Shown one piece after another: positions 25,913-35,595 of a stretch of 64,000 bases of DNA (its first letter is position 1; each line of letters opens with the position of its first letter). Origin of the DNA: Citromicrobium bathyomarinum. Its GTDB lineage: Bacteria; Pseudomonadota; Alphaproteobacteria; Sphingomonadales; Sphingomonadaceae. A program made the translations under genes and the position numbers. Where the stretch lies: assembly GCA_001306305.2 (NCBI GenBank), contig CP155577.1, forward strand, positions 2,401,501 to 2,465,500, in the 5' to 3' direction. Under the pieces are notes generated by a model. That model made no database searches, was not told the DNA's origin, and saw only the letters and a list, made by a program, of their open reading frames with translations.

Positions 25913-28153
25913 CTAGAACGTGATGGACACCGAACCTCCGAAGGTTCGGGGGTCCGAACGGAAGGTGTTGTAACCGATGAAGCCATAGCCCGAGACCGCG
26001 TAGTCGCGGTTGGTAAGGTTGCGACCCCAGATGCTTATCTCGATCCCGGACCTCTCGAAGGCCAGGCTTGCACGGCTTGCCAGCGTGAGCACATCGCCCT
26101 GGCTGCGCTCGGGCAGGCCCGACGGATCGAGATAGAAGCGACTGCGGAAATTGGCGCTTCCGCTGAGCCCAAGCCGGACGTCGCGGCTCACCTGGGTCTG
26201 GTAAGCGACACGGGCGTTGGCCGAGAATTCCGGTGCGAATGGAAGTGGCTGGCCATCATACAGGTCGGCATTCCCGCCTACCGCGCTATCCTGCCGGATA
26301 CGCGCCCGGTTCCAGACCCCTCCCAGTTCAAGCGCGAGGCCCGACAGGGGCGTCCAGCCCAGCTGCGCTTCGACACCATAGGACCGCGCTGCATCGAGGT
26401 TGGAGAGCGAGTTCGAAACGATGCTCGATCCGTCCGGCAATGCGAATTCGACGAAGATCCTCGCCTGCGGGTCTTGGTAGTCGCTGTAGAAACCCGCGAG
26501 GGAATAACGCAGCGTAGCCGTCTTGCCCTTCACTCCCGCCTCGATCGTCGTGACGGTCTCGGCAGCGAACAGTCCTTCGTCGGCGTAATGCAGTGCGTTG
26601 TTCGCGATCTCGCCATTGAAGCCGCCCGACTTGTAACCATTGGCGATGGAGACATAGGCGTTTGCGCCTCCGAAGGCGTAGCTCAGCGCAGCGTTACCGC
26701 TGAGCCGGGTCGTCTCGATCACATTGCCGCCACTTGCCGGGCCCAGGCCATCGCGGTTGTTGAGCGCGCGCACCCCGTCGCGGAAGACATGCACACCCTC
26801 GCCCTGCCCGCGAATATCCTCGTAGGTCAGGCGAAGCCCCGCGGTGAGCGTCAGCCGCTCGGTCAGTTCGAGTGTGTTGTAGGTGAACGCGGCGAGCGAC
26901 ACACGCTCCTGTGCAATATCGGTCACCAGCGTCGAAGCGGGCGAAGTGCTGGCCGGGGTCGGCCCCACACGACCTGATGCACCGACATAGTCGCACGAGC
27001 CGACGAGCGTCTGCGGATCGAGCTCGCCGCACCAGATGGTGTAGCGCTGGCTGAAGTCCTCCAGAGAGGCCGAAACACCCAGCAGCACCGACCCGCCGGT
27101 GAATTGCCGGCTCAGCCGCGCTTCCTCTGAGAATTGCGCAAAGTCGCGCGCGTAGGAAAGGTTGGCGTTCAGCGAAGGGTCGCCGAAAGGCGCCGCCGTT
27201 CCGTCGAAGTCGAACCCGTAATTCTGGCGGTAGCCCTCGAACGCCGTGAGCGAGAATAGCTCCCAATCGCCCAGAGGGGCCGTGTACTCCGCCGACACGC
27301 CATAGAAGGCATTGTCGCTGTTCTGCACACCATCGCCTGCCGACTCGATCTGATGCGCCCCGAGTTCGAGCGAGGAGTTGCGAGGCATCGTGTTGATCCC
27401 TCTGTCTTGCTCGTAGTGCCCTCGCAGCAGCAGGCTCGGCCCGCCCCGATCGAGCAATGTCGAAAGGCGAATGCCGAACTCGTCCGTTTCTCCGCCCGCC
27501 TCGGCCGGACCGGCGACATTCTCCAGCACTGGCGAGCGACGCACATAAGTGGTGGCAAGACGCGCATAGGCCCCTTCGCCGATGCGTCCGCCGAACGCGG
27601 CATCTAGATCGAAGCGATCAAAATTGCCGTATCCAAAGCGCGCGTAATTCGCGCCCTCGGCATCGGGCCGACGACTGATGAGGTTGACCGCTCCGGCAGA
27701 CGCATTGCGCCCGTAAAGCGCGCCCTGCGGCCCCTTCAGCACCTCGACCCGTTCGAGGTCGTAAAGCAGCGCGCTGGTCTGGACATTGGTCGCCTGGAAG
27801 ACGCCATCGGCATAAACGGCTGCCGCGGTCGGGGTCAGCGCCTGATGGTCGACCGCCCCGATGCCGCGAATCTGGAAGGCAACCTGCGTACCATTCGCCA
27901 CCGCCGCTTCGACCCCGGGCAGCAGTTCGGCGAGGTCTTCGGCACCTGTGGCCCCCTCCGCCTGCTCGAGCGCAGTCTCATCGAGCAGCAGGACCGAGCC
28001 GGGGACGCGCTCGATCAACAGAGGCTGCCGCGTCGCAGTGACCACGATCGCCTCGTTGCCGGAGCGGAGCTCCTCGTTTGCCTCTTGCGCCATGGCACCA
28101 GCAGGGATGCCGCAGGCAACCAGCGAGAAGACGGCGTAACCGGAGGATTTCAT
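25913..28153 (-). CDS. TonB-dependent receptor
   Basis: A 746-residue receptor with a signal peptide (SGYAVFSLVACGIPAGAMA), plug domain (VPGSVLLLDETALEQAEGA; VEVLKGPQGALYGRNASAGAVNL) and barrel ending in a terminal Phe (GSVSITF). Start ATG 28153 places the signal peptide at the N-terminus; upstream in-frame codons to 28327 are non-signal and probably untranslated. No substrate-specific partner lies beside it. It faces the catabolic island, so it might import the island's substrate, as sphingomonad receptors of this Phe-ended, plug-only type often serve organic compounds. This is inference. Confidence 0.85.
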   Translation of the reverse strand: MKSSGYAVFSLVACGIPAGAMAQEANEELRSGNEAIVVTATRQPLLIERVPGSVLLLDETALEQAEGATGAEDLAELLPGVEAAVANGTQVAFQIRGIGAVDHQALTPTAAAVYADGVFQATNVQTSALLYDLERVEVLKGPQGALYGRNASAGAVNLISRRPDAEGANYARFGYGNFDRFDLDAAFGGRIGEGAYARLATTYVRRSPVLENVAGPAEAGGETDEFGIRLSTLLDRGGPSLLLRGHYEQDRGINTMPRNSSLELGAHQIESAGDGVQNSDNAFYGVSAEYTAPLGDWELFSLTAFEGYRQNYGFDFDGTAAPFGDPSLNANLSYARDFAQFSEEARLSRQFTGGSVLLGVSASLEDFSQRYTIWCGELDPQTLVGSCDYVGASGRVGPTPASTSPASTLVTDIAQERVSLAAFTYNTLELTERLTLTAGLRLTYEDIRGQGEGVHVFRDGVRALNNRDGLGPASGGNVIETTRLSGNAALSYAFGGANAYVSIANGYKSGGFNGEIANNALHYADEGLFAAETVTTIEAGVKGKTATLRYSLAGFYSDYQDPQARIFVEFALPDGSSIVSNSLSNLDAARSYGVEAQLGWTPLSGLALELGGVWNRARIRQDSAVGGNADLYDGQPLPFAPEFSANARVAYQTQVSRDVRLGLSGSANFRSRFYLDPSGLPERSQGDVLTLASRASLAFERSGIEISIWGRNLTNRDYAVSGYGFIGYNTFRSDPRTFGGSVSITF

Positions 28154-28618
28154 AAGAAACTCGTCGATGAGGACACGCCGCAATCTGGCGCGCGAGCGCC
28201 CTAGTCCCTCACCGCAGAACGCGGAACATCTCTCTTCCAGTTCTGCACACCCGCTCGCCCGGAGCGTCGGAATGCAGGCAACGGCGGACACTTCAACGCC
28301 ATGGGAGGGAAAATCAATCCGATCCAATGGTAGCGGAGGAGGGACTCGGAAAATCTAGCCAAGATGTTGCGAAAAAAAGCAATTCGTACAAGCGTCTGGC
28401 AGAAATACCCCCATCAGCACCCCCACCATGTTTCCGTTTCGACGAATGGTCTCGAAGATGGGACGAACCGAAATTCCGCCGCCAATCGATTAACATCGAA
28501 TTTCGATTGCGTAGAGACTTTCAAGGTTTGGTGGTCGGTGGGGGATTCGCCAGTTCCGCGTAGATGTGACTAGGTCCGACCTTCGGTGGGATCGGCCCTA
28601 AGCCGGTCCGGTCTTCAC
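28154..28618. other. Gene-free stretch at the left edge of the catabolic island
   Basis: A 465-bp stretch between the TonB receptor start and the SDR stop. Short frames of 60-78 codons exist on both strands but show no ribosome sites, family similarity or consistent codon use. It must hold the receptor promoter. Base composition changes from very G+C-rich to visibly less G+C-rich around 28.3 kb. I see no tRNA, attachment site or IS remnant here. Confidence 0.5.
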
Positions 28619-29380
28619 CTATTTGGGCGGCATCCGAATTGCGCCATCGAGCCTGATGACCTCTCCATTTAGCATCGGATTGGAAATTATCGCCTCAACC
28701 ATTTGGGCAAACTCTGCAGGGCGGCCGAGTCGGCTCGGATGAGGAACTTGTTGACCGAGTGCGTCCTGAACCTGCTTCGGAAAACTTTCGACCATTGGTG
28801 TCAGGAAGACCCCTGGTGCGATTGCGGCCACTCTGATGAGAAGCTGAGAAAGGTCGCGCGCGACCGGCAATGTCAATCCAACTACTCCGGCCTTGGATGA
28901 GGCGTAAGCAGCCTGCCCGATCTGTCCGTCAAACGCTGCTACGCTGGCCGTATTTAAGATGACGCCCCTCTCTTCTCCGAGGGCCGGCTCGGCGGCAAGC
29001 CGAGCTGCAAACTGCGAAAGAACATTGAAAGTTCCAATGAGGTTTACCTCGACCGTAGCGCGGTAGGTATCGAGGGAGTGAGCGATATTCTCTCGCCCAA
29101 CAGTTTTCATGCCCGGCGCTATGCCCGCACAATTCACCAATATTCTTGCAGGTCCGTGTGCAGCTTCCCCACGTTCCAGCCCCGCTTTGACGCTTGCCTC
29201 ATCGGTCACGTCCACCATGTGAAAGACAACTCCGAGTGCGTCCGCTGCGGAACGTCCTTCACCCTCTTTCACATCGAAAATTGAGACCCTCGCCCCTTTC
29301 GACGCTAGCAACTGGGCAGTAGCCAGACCCAAGCCGGAGGCACCGCCGGTGACAATGGCCGGTATATTTTCGAGTTCCAC
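28619..29380 (-). CDS. SDR dehydrogenase (3-hydroxyacyl-CoA dehydrogenase type 2-like)
   Basis: A 253-residue short-chain dehydrogenase: TGGASGLGLATA cofactor loop, NCAG, and the active-site Ser-Tyr-Lys in NTASVAAFDGQIGQAAYASSK. The closely packed motifs and the FDGQIGQAAYASSKAGVVGLTLPVARDL pattern (shown here only as a guide; cut at its Tyr-Lys pair) resemble HSD10-type 3-hydroxyacyl-CoA dehydrogenases, which act in beta-oxidation of branched or cyclic acyl-CoAs. It lies 49 bp downstream of the Rieske oxygenase gene in the same direction and probably shares its transcript. Confidence 0.8.
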   Translation of the reverse strand: MELENIPAIVTGGASGLGLATAQLLASKGARVSIFDVKEGEGRSAADALGVVFHMVDVTDEASVKAGLERGEAAHGPARILVNCAGIAPGMKTVGRENIAHSLDTYRATVEVNLIGTFNVLSQFAARLAAEPALGEERGVILNTASVAAFDGQIGQAAYASSKAGVVGLTLPVARDLSQLLIRVAAIAPGVFLTPMVESFPKQVQDALGQQVPHPSRLGRPAEFAQMVEAIISNPMLNGEVIRLDGAIRMPPK

Positions 29381-29429
29381 GTTCCGTACTCGAAAGTCTT
29401 CAGGATGTGCGATCAGCCGTCTGGGACGA

Positions 29430-30665
29430 CTATCCCATGGGGATATCGATCGGAACGACGCGCATTTCCGGTGGAATGTTATCCGACCCGATCACTTCGT
29501 CGATCGTCTGCTCGTGATGATAGATGAAATGTTCGGCCCAACACACGGGGATCCCGTCGATACCGCCATTGGCCAGTGCCTGATGCATTCCGGCGAGCGC
29601 TTCGAGATCTTCCCCGATGAAACTCCGGAAGAATGTAAGCGTGCTTTCGTCGAGCTGCGGGTCGTCCTTGCCGCTGCCAGTCTTGACGAAGGTAACCTCC
29701 ACCTTGGTGCGACCCGGATCGATCGGCCAGACCATGACGATCGGAAACAGATATTCGGCAATCGGGAAGGTTGCATTCGGGAACACATTATAGCTGCGCT
29801 GCGCAAGCTTGGAAATTTCCGCAAGCTTGGCTTCCTGCTCTTCCGCCGTGTCGTTCTCCGACTTGAAGAAGGCCGCCCCCATGCCGCGGGTCAGTTCGCC
29901 TCTTGATTTGATGGCGATGGCGGTGTGGCCGTTCTTGACCGCCTGCAGAGCGGAGGTCTTGGCGTCGATGACCTTGTCGATCGTGTTCTCGTGGACATAT
30001 TTCGCATGGTAATTCTCCGCGAAATTGTCCTGTACGCATTTCCAGTTGCAATCGACCTCGAAGCTGAATCGGTCGAATAAGGTGAGGTCGTCTAGCGGGA
30101 CATCTGCCCAAAGCGCCGGTATATCGGTCAAGTATTCCATCAGCGGCTCGGCATCGAGATCGAAGTTCACGAAGACGAGGTTGCCGAAAGTTTCGCAACG
30201 CAGATCCTTCAGGCTTCGCTTCTCTTTTTTCAGGTCGGAATAGTAATGCTCATCCGGCACGAACTGCAAATCACCCTGCAAATCGTAGGTCCAACAATGG
30301 TAAAGGCACCGCATGTTGGGGGCGATGCCCGCCTCGTCCTTCATCAGCTTGGAACCACGATGCTGGCAGACGTTGTGGAACGCGCGTAGTTCGCCGTCCT
30401 TGCCGCGAATGACAACGACCGGACTGTCGTTCAAGGTATAGGTTCGATAGCTGCCCTTTTCAGCGAATTCGTTCGCCAGTCCAACGAAGAGCCACGTTTT
30501 CGACCAGAGATGGGCCTTCTCGAGGTCGTAGAATTCCTGGCTCGTATATCGTGCAGCGGGAATGTCAGGCATTGCGGGAAAGGCCTCGGGATACCTCTTG
30601 GCCTTCATGTTCTCCGTGACGACTTGCCACATGGATTGAATGCGCTCGGGCGTCTCGATGGTCAT
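29430..30665 (-). CDS. Rieske non-haem iron oxygenase, alpha subunit
   Basis: A 411-residue terminal oxygenase. The Rieske cluster ligands are CQH (in NVCQHRGSKLM) and CLYH (in MRCLYHCWTYD). The mononuclear iron site is in NWKCVQDNFAENYHAKYVH with its Asp and two His. It hydroxylates or dealkylates a substrate with electrons from a ferredoxin/reductase. No beta subunit, ferredoxin or reductase is adjacent; the nearest Rieske ferredoxin is 14 kb away. ATG 30665 (AGGGA upstream) is preferred to GTG 30671. Two GTCCC-N8-GGGAC-type sites lie 61 bp before the start, shared with the divergent CoA-transferase genes. Confidence 0.88.
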   Translation of the reverse strand: MTIETPERIQSMWQVVTENMKAKRYPEAFPAMPDIPAARYTSQEFYDLEKAHLWSKTWLFVGLANEFAEKGSYRTYTLNDSPVVVIRGKDGELRAFHNVCQHRGSKLMKDEAGIAPNMRCLYHCWTYDLQGDLQFVPDEHYYSDLKKEKRSLKDLRCETFGNLVFVNFDLDAEPLMEYLTDIPALWADVPLDDLTLFDRFSFEVDCNWKCVQDNFAENYHAKYVHENTIDKVIDAKTSALQAVKNGHTAIAIKSRGELTRGMGAAFFKSENDTAEEQEAKLAEISKLAQRSYNVFPNATFPIAEYLFPIVMVWPIDPGRTKVEVTFVKTGSGKDDPQLDESTLTFFRSFIGEDLEALAGMHQALANGGIDGIPVCWAEHFIYHHEQTIDEVIGSDNIPPEMRVVPIDIPMG

Positions 30666-30725
30666 GATCACTTTCCCTAGTTTATGGTCTGGACACAGCT
30701 TTGCATCCGGATGCCCTCTTTCGCC

Positions 30726-30769
30726 ATCCCCCTAGGGGGGGACCGTGCCGCGTCCCGTCTCGAAGGGAC
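30726..30769. promoter_or_regulatory. Two tandem island-operator sites (GTCCC-N8-GGGAC)
   Basis: 30752-30769 is a perfect GTCCC-N8-GGGAC; 30726-30743 is ATCCC-N8-GGGAC (one mismatch). They sit 61 bp before the Rieske oxygenase start and 60 bp before the CoA-transferase start, in the divergent promoter. The same inverted repeat occurs upstream of other island units. Confidence 0.7.
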
Positions 30770-30828
30770 AGTGATGCAGGAAAAACCAGACTAGGGTCCT
30801 TCGTACGACGAATTACAGGGGACCGAAT

Positions 30829-31530
30829 TTGCCTCAGATCTTGACGAACTCCGCAAACGCGCTGGACGGCTTGCTGTTCGATGGGATGACCATCGTAGCG
30901 GGAGGGTTTGGCCTTTGCGGGATCCCCGAAAACCTCATCGAAGCGCTTCGCGACAGCAATGTGCGCGATTTGACGGTCATTTCGAACAATGCCGGTGTCG
31001 ATGAATTCGGACTAGGTCTGCTCCTTCAGACGCGCCAGATACGTAAAATGATCAGCTCTTATGTCGGCGAAAACAAGGAGTTTGCGCGGCAATATCTTGC
31101 AGGGGAACTTGAGCTGGAATTCAATCCGCAGGGCACTCTTGCCGAACGCATTCGCGCCGGAGGCGCCGGCATCCCCGCCTTTTATACCAAGACCGGCGTT
31201 GGAACATCAGTGGCACAAGGCAAGGAAGAACGTGTCTTCAATGGTGAGCGATACCTGATGGAGACCGGCCTGTTCGCGGACCTGGCGCTGGTGAAGGCGT
31301 GGAAGGCCGACAGCAAGGGCAACCTCCTGTTCCGCAAGACAGCGCGCAATTTCAATCCGATTGCCGCGACTGCGGCAAAAGTCACAGTGGTCGAGGTGGA
31401 GGAGCTGGTCGAGGTTGGCAAGATCGACCCGGATCAGGTTCACACGCCCGGTATCTATGTCGATCGGATCCTTACCGGACAATCGTTCGAAAAACCGATC
31501 GAGCAGCGCACGGTCAGGGCGGGAGCATGA
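30829..31530 (+). CDS. 3-oxoacid CoA-transferase, subunit A
   Basis: A 233-residue class I CoA-transferase alpha subunit: [36 protein letters not shown] and [16 protein letters not shown] are family signatures (ScoA, CatI/PcaI). It moves CoA from succinyl-CoA or acetyl-CoA to a 3-oxo acid. It starts with TTG at 30829 (AGGGG 9 nt upstream). Its stop overlaps the B-subunit start (ATGA). With the B gene it is one of the few plus-strand units of the island, divergent from the Rieske oxygenase. The acid substrate cannot be read from sequence. Confidence 0.9.
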   Translation: MPQILTNSANALDGLLFDGMTIVAGGFGLCGIPENLIEALRDSNVRDLTVISNNAGVDEFGLGLLLQTRQIRKMISSYVGENKEFARQYLAGELELEFNPQGTLAERIRAGGAGIPAFYTKTGVGTSVAQGKEERVFNGERYLMETGLFADLALVKAWKADSKGNLLFRKTARNFNPIAATAAKVTVVEVEELVEVGKIDPDQVHTPGIYVDRILTGQSFEKPIEQRTVRAGA

Positions 31531-32171
31531 GCATGGGCTGGACAAGAGAACAAATGGCCGAACGTGCGGCGCGTGAGCTGAGTGATGGTGACTACGTCAA
31601 CCTTGGCATCGGCGTTCCCACGCTGGTACCAAATTTCATCGATCCGGCGATCGAAGTGACATTCCAGTCGGAAAACGGCATGCTCGGTGTCGGCCCCTTT
31701 CCTACTGAAGAAGAGGTCGATGCCGACCTCATCAATGCCGGAAAGCAGACCGTTACCGCCTTGCCCGGCGCGTCCTTCATGAATTCGGCTGAGAGCTTCG
31801 CCCTTATTCGTGGTGGTCACGTCGATCTGTCGATTCTTGGCGCCCTCGAAGTGGCCGAGAATGGCGACCTCGCAAACTGGAGCATTCCTGGCAAGATGGT
31901 CAAAGGCATGGGCGGAGCGATGGATTTGGTCGCCGGTGTCGACCGGATCATCGTCCTGATGGATCATCTGGCGAAAGACGGCACTGCGAAGTTTCGCAAG
32001 ACTTGCGAACTACCGCTCACGGGCGCTGACGTGGTGGATATGCTCATCACCGACCTGGCCGTGTTTGAACGTAGGGGCCGCGGCTCGGAGATGTTCCATC
32101 TGCTCGAGCTTGCACCTGGAGTTGATCTGGAGACCTTGCGATCGAAGACCGAAGCCAGCTTCATCGCCTAG
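31527..32171 (+). CDS. 3-oxoacid CoA-transferase, subunit B
   Basis: A 214-residue class I CoA-transferase beta subunit. The active-site Glu is in [12 protein letters not shown], preceded by [16 protein letters not shown], and [14 protein letters not shown] and [18 protein letters not shown] are typical. It forms the catalytic half of the enzyme with subunit A. ATG 31527 overlaps the A stop by 4 nt; the open frame extends upstream inside A without similarity. The 131 bp after the stop contain no recognisable feature before the convergent SDR pseudogene. Confidence 0.9.
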   Translation: MSMGWTREQMAERAARELSDGDYVNLGIGVPTLVPNFIDPAIEVTFQSENGMLGVGPFPTEEEVDADLINAGKQTVTALPGASFMNSAESFALIRGGHVDLSILGALEVAENGDLANWSIPGKMVKGMGGAMDLVAGVDRIIVLMDHLAKDGTAKFRKTCELPLTGADVVDMLITDLAVFERRGRGSEMFHLLELAPGVDLETLRSKTEASFIA

Positions 32172-32302
32172 ATTGCTTGAAGGCGTAACCGGCGCAAAGG
32201 CACGGATACTGATTTGTCATTGCACCGGTCATTGAGGCCCGACGATATGGCGATCACCAAGTGACATCCCGTCAATCTTTCTGAGCTGACAAATGGGTCG
32301 GA

Positions 32303-33096
32303 TCAGTCTTGCCCTATCCGGCTGGAATGATCGAGAGAAGGCAGGCGACTCGTCATTCCGCCATCGACCGTAACCGCCTGGCCAGTCACATACGCTCCTC
32401 CATCGCCGGCAAGGAAGAGAGCAGCTGCGGCAAGATCGGCTGGATAGGAATATCTTTCAAGCACGCTTGCAGCCGACAGATACGCCCGCCCCTCGGGGGA
32501 ATCCTCTGGGGCGAACCAGTCTCGGGTGATGCCGGTGAGGGTATTTGCCGGATTGATACAGTTGACCGTCACGCCGCTATCGCCGAGCTCGATGGCGAAC
32601 CCCTTCATCAGTCCGGCCACCGCATGCTTTGAGACGACATAGGGACCCTGTAGCCGAAGACCGTATTCGGCGCAGACCGATGCAATCGTGATGATACGAC
32701 CGCGCAGACCTGCCTGGCGCAACAAAGGTGCGCAGGCGCGCGAAATCCTGAAGACAGCATCGACGTTCACAGCGAACACCCTTCGCCAATTCTCGTCCGA
32801 ACAATCTTCAAGCAGCGCAAGTTCGCCGGGAATGCCGGCGTTGTTGACCAGAATATCGAGACCTCCAAGCTCATGACACAGGCCTCGACCAGAACTTTTG
32901 GCGCATCGTCCGCGGACACGTCGACTTGGAGCGGTGTGACACCAGCCCGTCCATCGAAACCCTCAGCCAGCTTTTCTGCGTCAAGGTCCACGGCAAGCAC
33001 CTCTGCGCCCTGATCAATGAAGCACTCTGCGATGCCTCGACCGATTCCATCGGCCGCGCCGGTCACCAGAGCTCTACGTCCTTGAAGCTGTTTCAT
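32303..33096 (-). pseudogene. Frameshifted SDR dehydrogenase
   Basis: Two overlapping frames together make one complete short-chain dehydrogenase. The N-terminal part (MKQLQGRRALVTGAADGIG... VSADDAPKVLVEAC) runs off frame near 32876-32880. Reading resumes as HELGGLDILVNNAGIPGEL in the other frame and continues to the active site (ASVCAEYGLRLQGPYVVSK) and C-terminus. The break coincides with a short CACA (TGTG on the coding strand) run; removing two bases restores the frame, so a 2-bp duplication is likely. As written it encodes no functional enzyme. A sequencing error is the alternative. It is the last gene of the long P450-headed operon. Confidence 0.85.
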
Positions 33097-33126
33097 CGTT
33101 CCACCTGCCAGACTCTATTGCCTGCA

Positions 33127-33918
33127 TCAGTTCATCCAGAGCCCGCCATCAACGTTGAGGGTCTGACCTGTCACGAATGCGCTCTCGTCGCTGGCAAGAA
33201 ACAGCACGGCACGCGCGCAATCTTCCGCGGTGCAGATACGGCCCATCGGGGTCATGGAGAGTTGCATCTCCTTTACCGTCGGTCCGTCGACAGGAAGCCT
33301 GCCCGCGTAATCGCGTTGGACCTGGTCCCACATCTCTGTTTCGACCGCGCCGGGGGCAATCGCATTCACCCGGATGCGGCTTGCCGCCAGTTCGCTTGCA
33401 CATCCCTGGGTCAGACTAATGACCGCAGCCTTGCTGGCGGAATAGGCAATAGACCCTGCCGTCGCACGACGACCGGCCGCAGAGGCGACATTGACAATTG
33501 CTCCCCCCCTGCCTGCTGCCGTCATGGATTGCGCCACCGCTTGCGTCATGAACGCAGCGCCTTTCACATTGACGGCGAACAGCCTGTCCCATTCGGGTTC
33601 GGTAATCTCGGGCAGAAACTGCATGCGATAGATGCCAGCGCAGTTTACGAGGATATCGATCTTGCCTGCTTCCTCGCAAACGGAACCGACGACGCTGCCG
33701 ACATTCTCGATGTTTGACACATCGAGAGCGCGGATATCCCATGCAGCACAACGGTCAGGTCTCACCTCGGCGAGGCGGGCGCTGTCCAGATCGGTGGCGA
33801 ACACGCGGGCCCCTGCACGCTCAAGGCACAACGCGATCTCGGCCCCCACGCCACCGGCCGCGCCAGTGACCAGAGCAGTTTGCCCGCTCAAATCGCAAGG
33901 GGCAGAAAGGTCAGCCAC
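33127..33918 (-). CDS. SDR dehydrogenase
   Basis: A 263-residue classical short-chain dehydrogenase: TGAAGGVGAEIA nucleotide loop, Asp in FATDLDS (suggesting NAD preference), NCAG, and the active site Ser with YSASK. The C-terminus FVTGQTLNVDGG is standard. GTG start at 33918, immediately after the stop of the interrupted crotonase gene. It is downstream of the IS insertion, so its expression from the original promoter may be reduced. The substrate is unknown, presumably an alcohol intermediate of the island's pathway. Confidence 0.82.
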   Translation of the reverse strand: MADLSAPCDLSGQTALVTGAAGGVGAEIALCLERAGARVFATDLDSARLAEVRPDRCAAWDIRALDVSNIENVGSVVGSVCEEAGKIDILVNCAGIYRMQFLPEITEPEWDRLFAVNVKGAAFMTQAVAQSMTAAGRGGAIVNVASAAGRRATAGSIAYSASKAAVISLTQGCASELAASRIRVNAIAPGAVETEMWDQVQRDYAGRLPVDGPTVKEMQLSMTPMGRICTAEDCARAVLFLASDESAFVTGQTLNVDGGLWMN

Positions 33919-34640
33919 TCATGCGCCTTGGCGGAGCGAGAAGTCTGCGGGTCGCTTCTCCACGAAAGCTGCGAGCCCTTCCCGCCCCTCCGGCCCGGTC
34001 GCCTGCGCTTTCACGCTTGCCGCTTCACGCCGCATCTGGCTCGCCGGGTCAGCGCGATAGCTGTCGAGGAGCAGTCTGCGGGTCGCCGCATTTGCGCTAA
34101 TCGGGCCGCGCGCCAGTGCGGCGGCGACTTTCACGGCTTCGGCCTGAAGATCAAGATCCTCGCCGTCGACAACCCGCGTGACGAGACCTAATGCTACTGC
34201 CTCTTCGGAGGAAAGCCTGCGGTTGGTAAGCGCCATTTCCTGCGCGAGCCGAAGACCCACCAGCCTCGGCAGAAGCCAGGTCGATCCGCCATCGGGCGAG
34301 AAGCCGATCCCTGTATAGGCCATCGAGAAATGCGCTTTCGGCCCGCAGAGCACGATGTCGCCGCACAGCGCCAGTCCCAGCCCGCCCCCGGCCACCGGCC
34401 CGTTCACGGCAGTGACGAGAGGTTTTTCCATTTCAAGCAGGGTCTGGACTGCGGCATGCAAAGACGTGGTGAGGGTTTCGATGACCTCGCCCACCTTTTC
34501 TGCGGCCTCCAACATGGCCGAAATATCGCCGCCCACGCAGAAGAAACGGCCGGAGCCCGTCAGGAGAACGCAGCGAACCGAAGCGTCTTCCGCGAATGAC
34601 TGCACGGCATGCAGAAGCCCGTTGGCCAGTTCGATGCTAA

Positions 34641-35595
34641 GAGCCTGACTCAGAAGTTTATGCGATCTGGCAGTGGCTTGCGATGAGGCGGGTGAGGCGG
34701 CGGATGTGGGCGATGGTAGTCCATGCGGTGGAACTTTCGATAGTTCTTTCCCAGTCCTTTGCGAGCCGTCGACATCTGCCGAGCCAGGCGAAGGTGCGCT
34801 CGACCACCCAGCGGCGCGGGAGCAGAACAAAGCCCCTGGCGGTGTCGCAGCGGCGCACGATCTCGAGCGTCCATTGCCCATGCCCTTGAAGCGCGCCGAT
34901 GAGCTTGTCGCCTGCGTAGCCCCCATCGGCGAAGAGGTGGCGCAGCCACGGGAAGCGGTAGCGGATTGCCTTGATGAGATCGACCGCCCCGTCGCGATCC
35001 TGAATGCTGGCAGCGTGGATGGTGACGAACAACATCAGTCCGAGCGTATCGGTGATGATGTGACGCTTGCGTCCCATGATCTTCTTGCCCGCATCGTAGC
35101 CCCGTGGGCCGCCACTCTCGGTGGTCTTGACGCTCTGGCTATCGATCACCCCGGCGCTGGGGCTGGCCTCGCGCCCTTCGATCTGGCGCGCAGCCATCAC
35201 CAGCAGGTGATTGATCGTCTGCCATAGGCCGCTGTCGCGCCAGGCATAGAAATAGCGTTGAACCGTCGAGAGCGGAGGGAAATCCTTGGGCAGCATCCGC
35301 CATTGGCAACCGCTTGTTGCCAGATAGAGGATCGCGTTCATCACCTCGCGCAGGTCGGCGCAGCGCGGCCTGCCGCCAGGTTTCGCGGGCGGCAACAGAG
35401 GCTCGATCAAGGCCCACTCGGCATCGCGCAAATCGCTTGGATAACGTAGACCCGGGCGGCTATGCTGCTGCCGGGAGGTATCGGTCCACATCGCTTATTC
35501 CTCGGTCGTTTCTGGCGAAACCCCGGAATCAGCGATGCACCAGCGCGTCAAGCGCAACCAGCTGATATCTCCCAACTACTTTTGAAGACAGGCTC
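34641..35595 (-). mobile_element. IS5-family insertion sequence, copy 1 (955 bp)
   Basis: Ends carry imperfect inverted repeats starting GAGCCTG (left GAGCCTGACTCAGAAGT, right GAGCCTGTCTTCAAAAGT read inward). It is flanked by a 3-bp TAA duplication (34638-34640 and 35596-35598), the TNA target type of some IS5 subgroups. It is inserted in a crotonase gene whose halves are continuous across it. It appears identical to copy 2 at 45902-46856, which lies in the opposite orientation. Confidence 0.93.
34658..35491 (-). CDS. IS5-family DDE transposase, copy 1
   Basis: A 277-residue single-frame transposase. The catalytic acids are visible as VIDSQSVKTTE (Asp), LFADGGYAG (Asp) and WVVERTFAWLGRCRRLAKDWE (Glu, with the Y/R-(N)3-E-type motif of IS5/IS4 elements). 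The N-terminal LRDAEWALIEPLLPP is typical. It cuts and pastes the element between its inverted repeats. The sequence is intact and identical to the second copy, so recent activity is likely. Confidence 0.95.
   Translation of the reverse strand: MWTDTSRQQHSRPGLRYPSDLRDAEWALIEPLLPPAKPGGRPRCADLREVMNAILYLATSGCQWRMLPKDFPPLSTVQRYFYAWRDSGLWQTINHLLVMAARQIEGREASPSAGVIDSQSVKTTESGGPRGYDAGKKIMGRKRHIITDTLGLMLFVTIHAASIQDRDGAVDLIKAIRYRFPWLRHLFADGGYAGDKLIGALQGHGQWTLEIVRRCDTARGFVLLPRRWVVERTFAWLGRCRRLAKDWERTIESSTAWTTIAHIRRLTRLIASHCQIA

Noticed and set aside
28314-28573. Short frames of 60-78 codons in the gene-free stretch
   Set aside because: Present on both strands, no ribosome sites, no recognisable protein features.
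30728-30739. CCCCCTAGGGGG palindrome as a separate regulatory element
   Set aside because: It is better explained as part of the tandem operator sites at 30726-30769.
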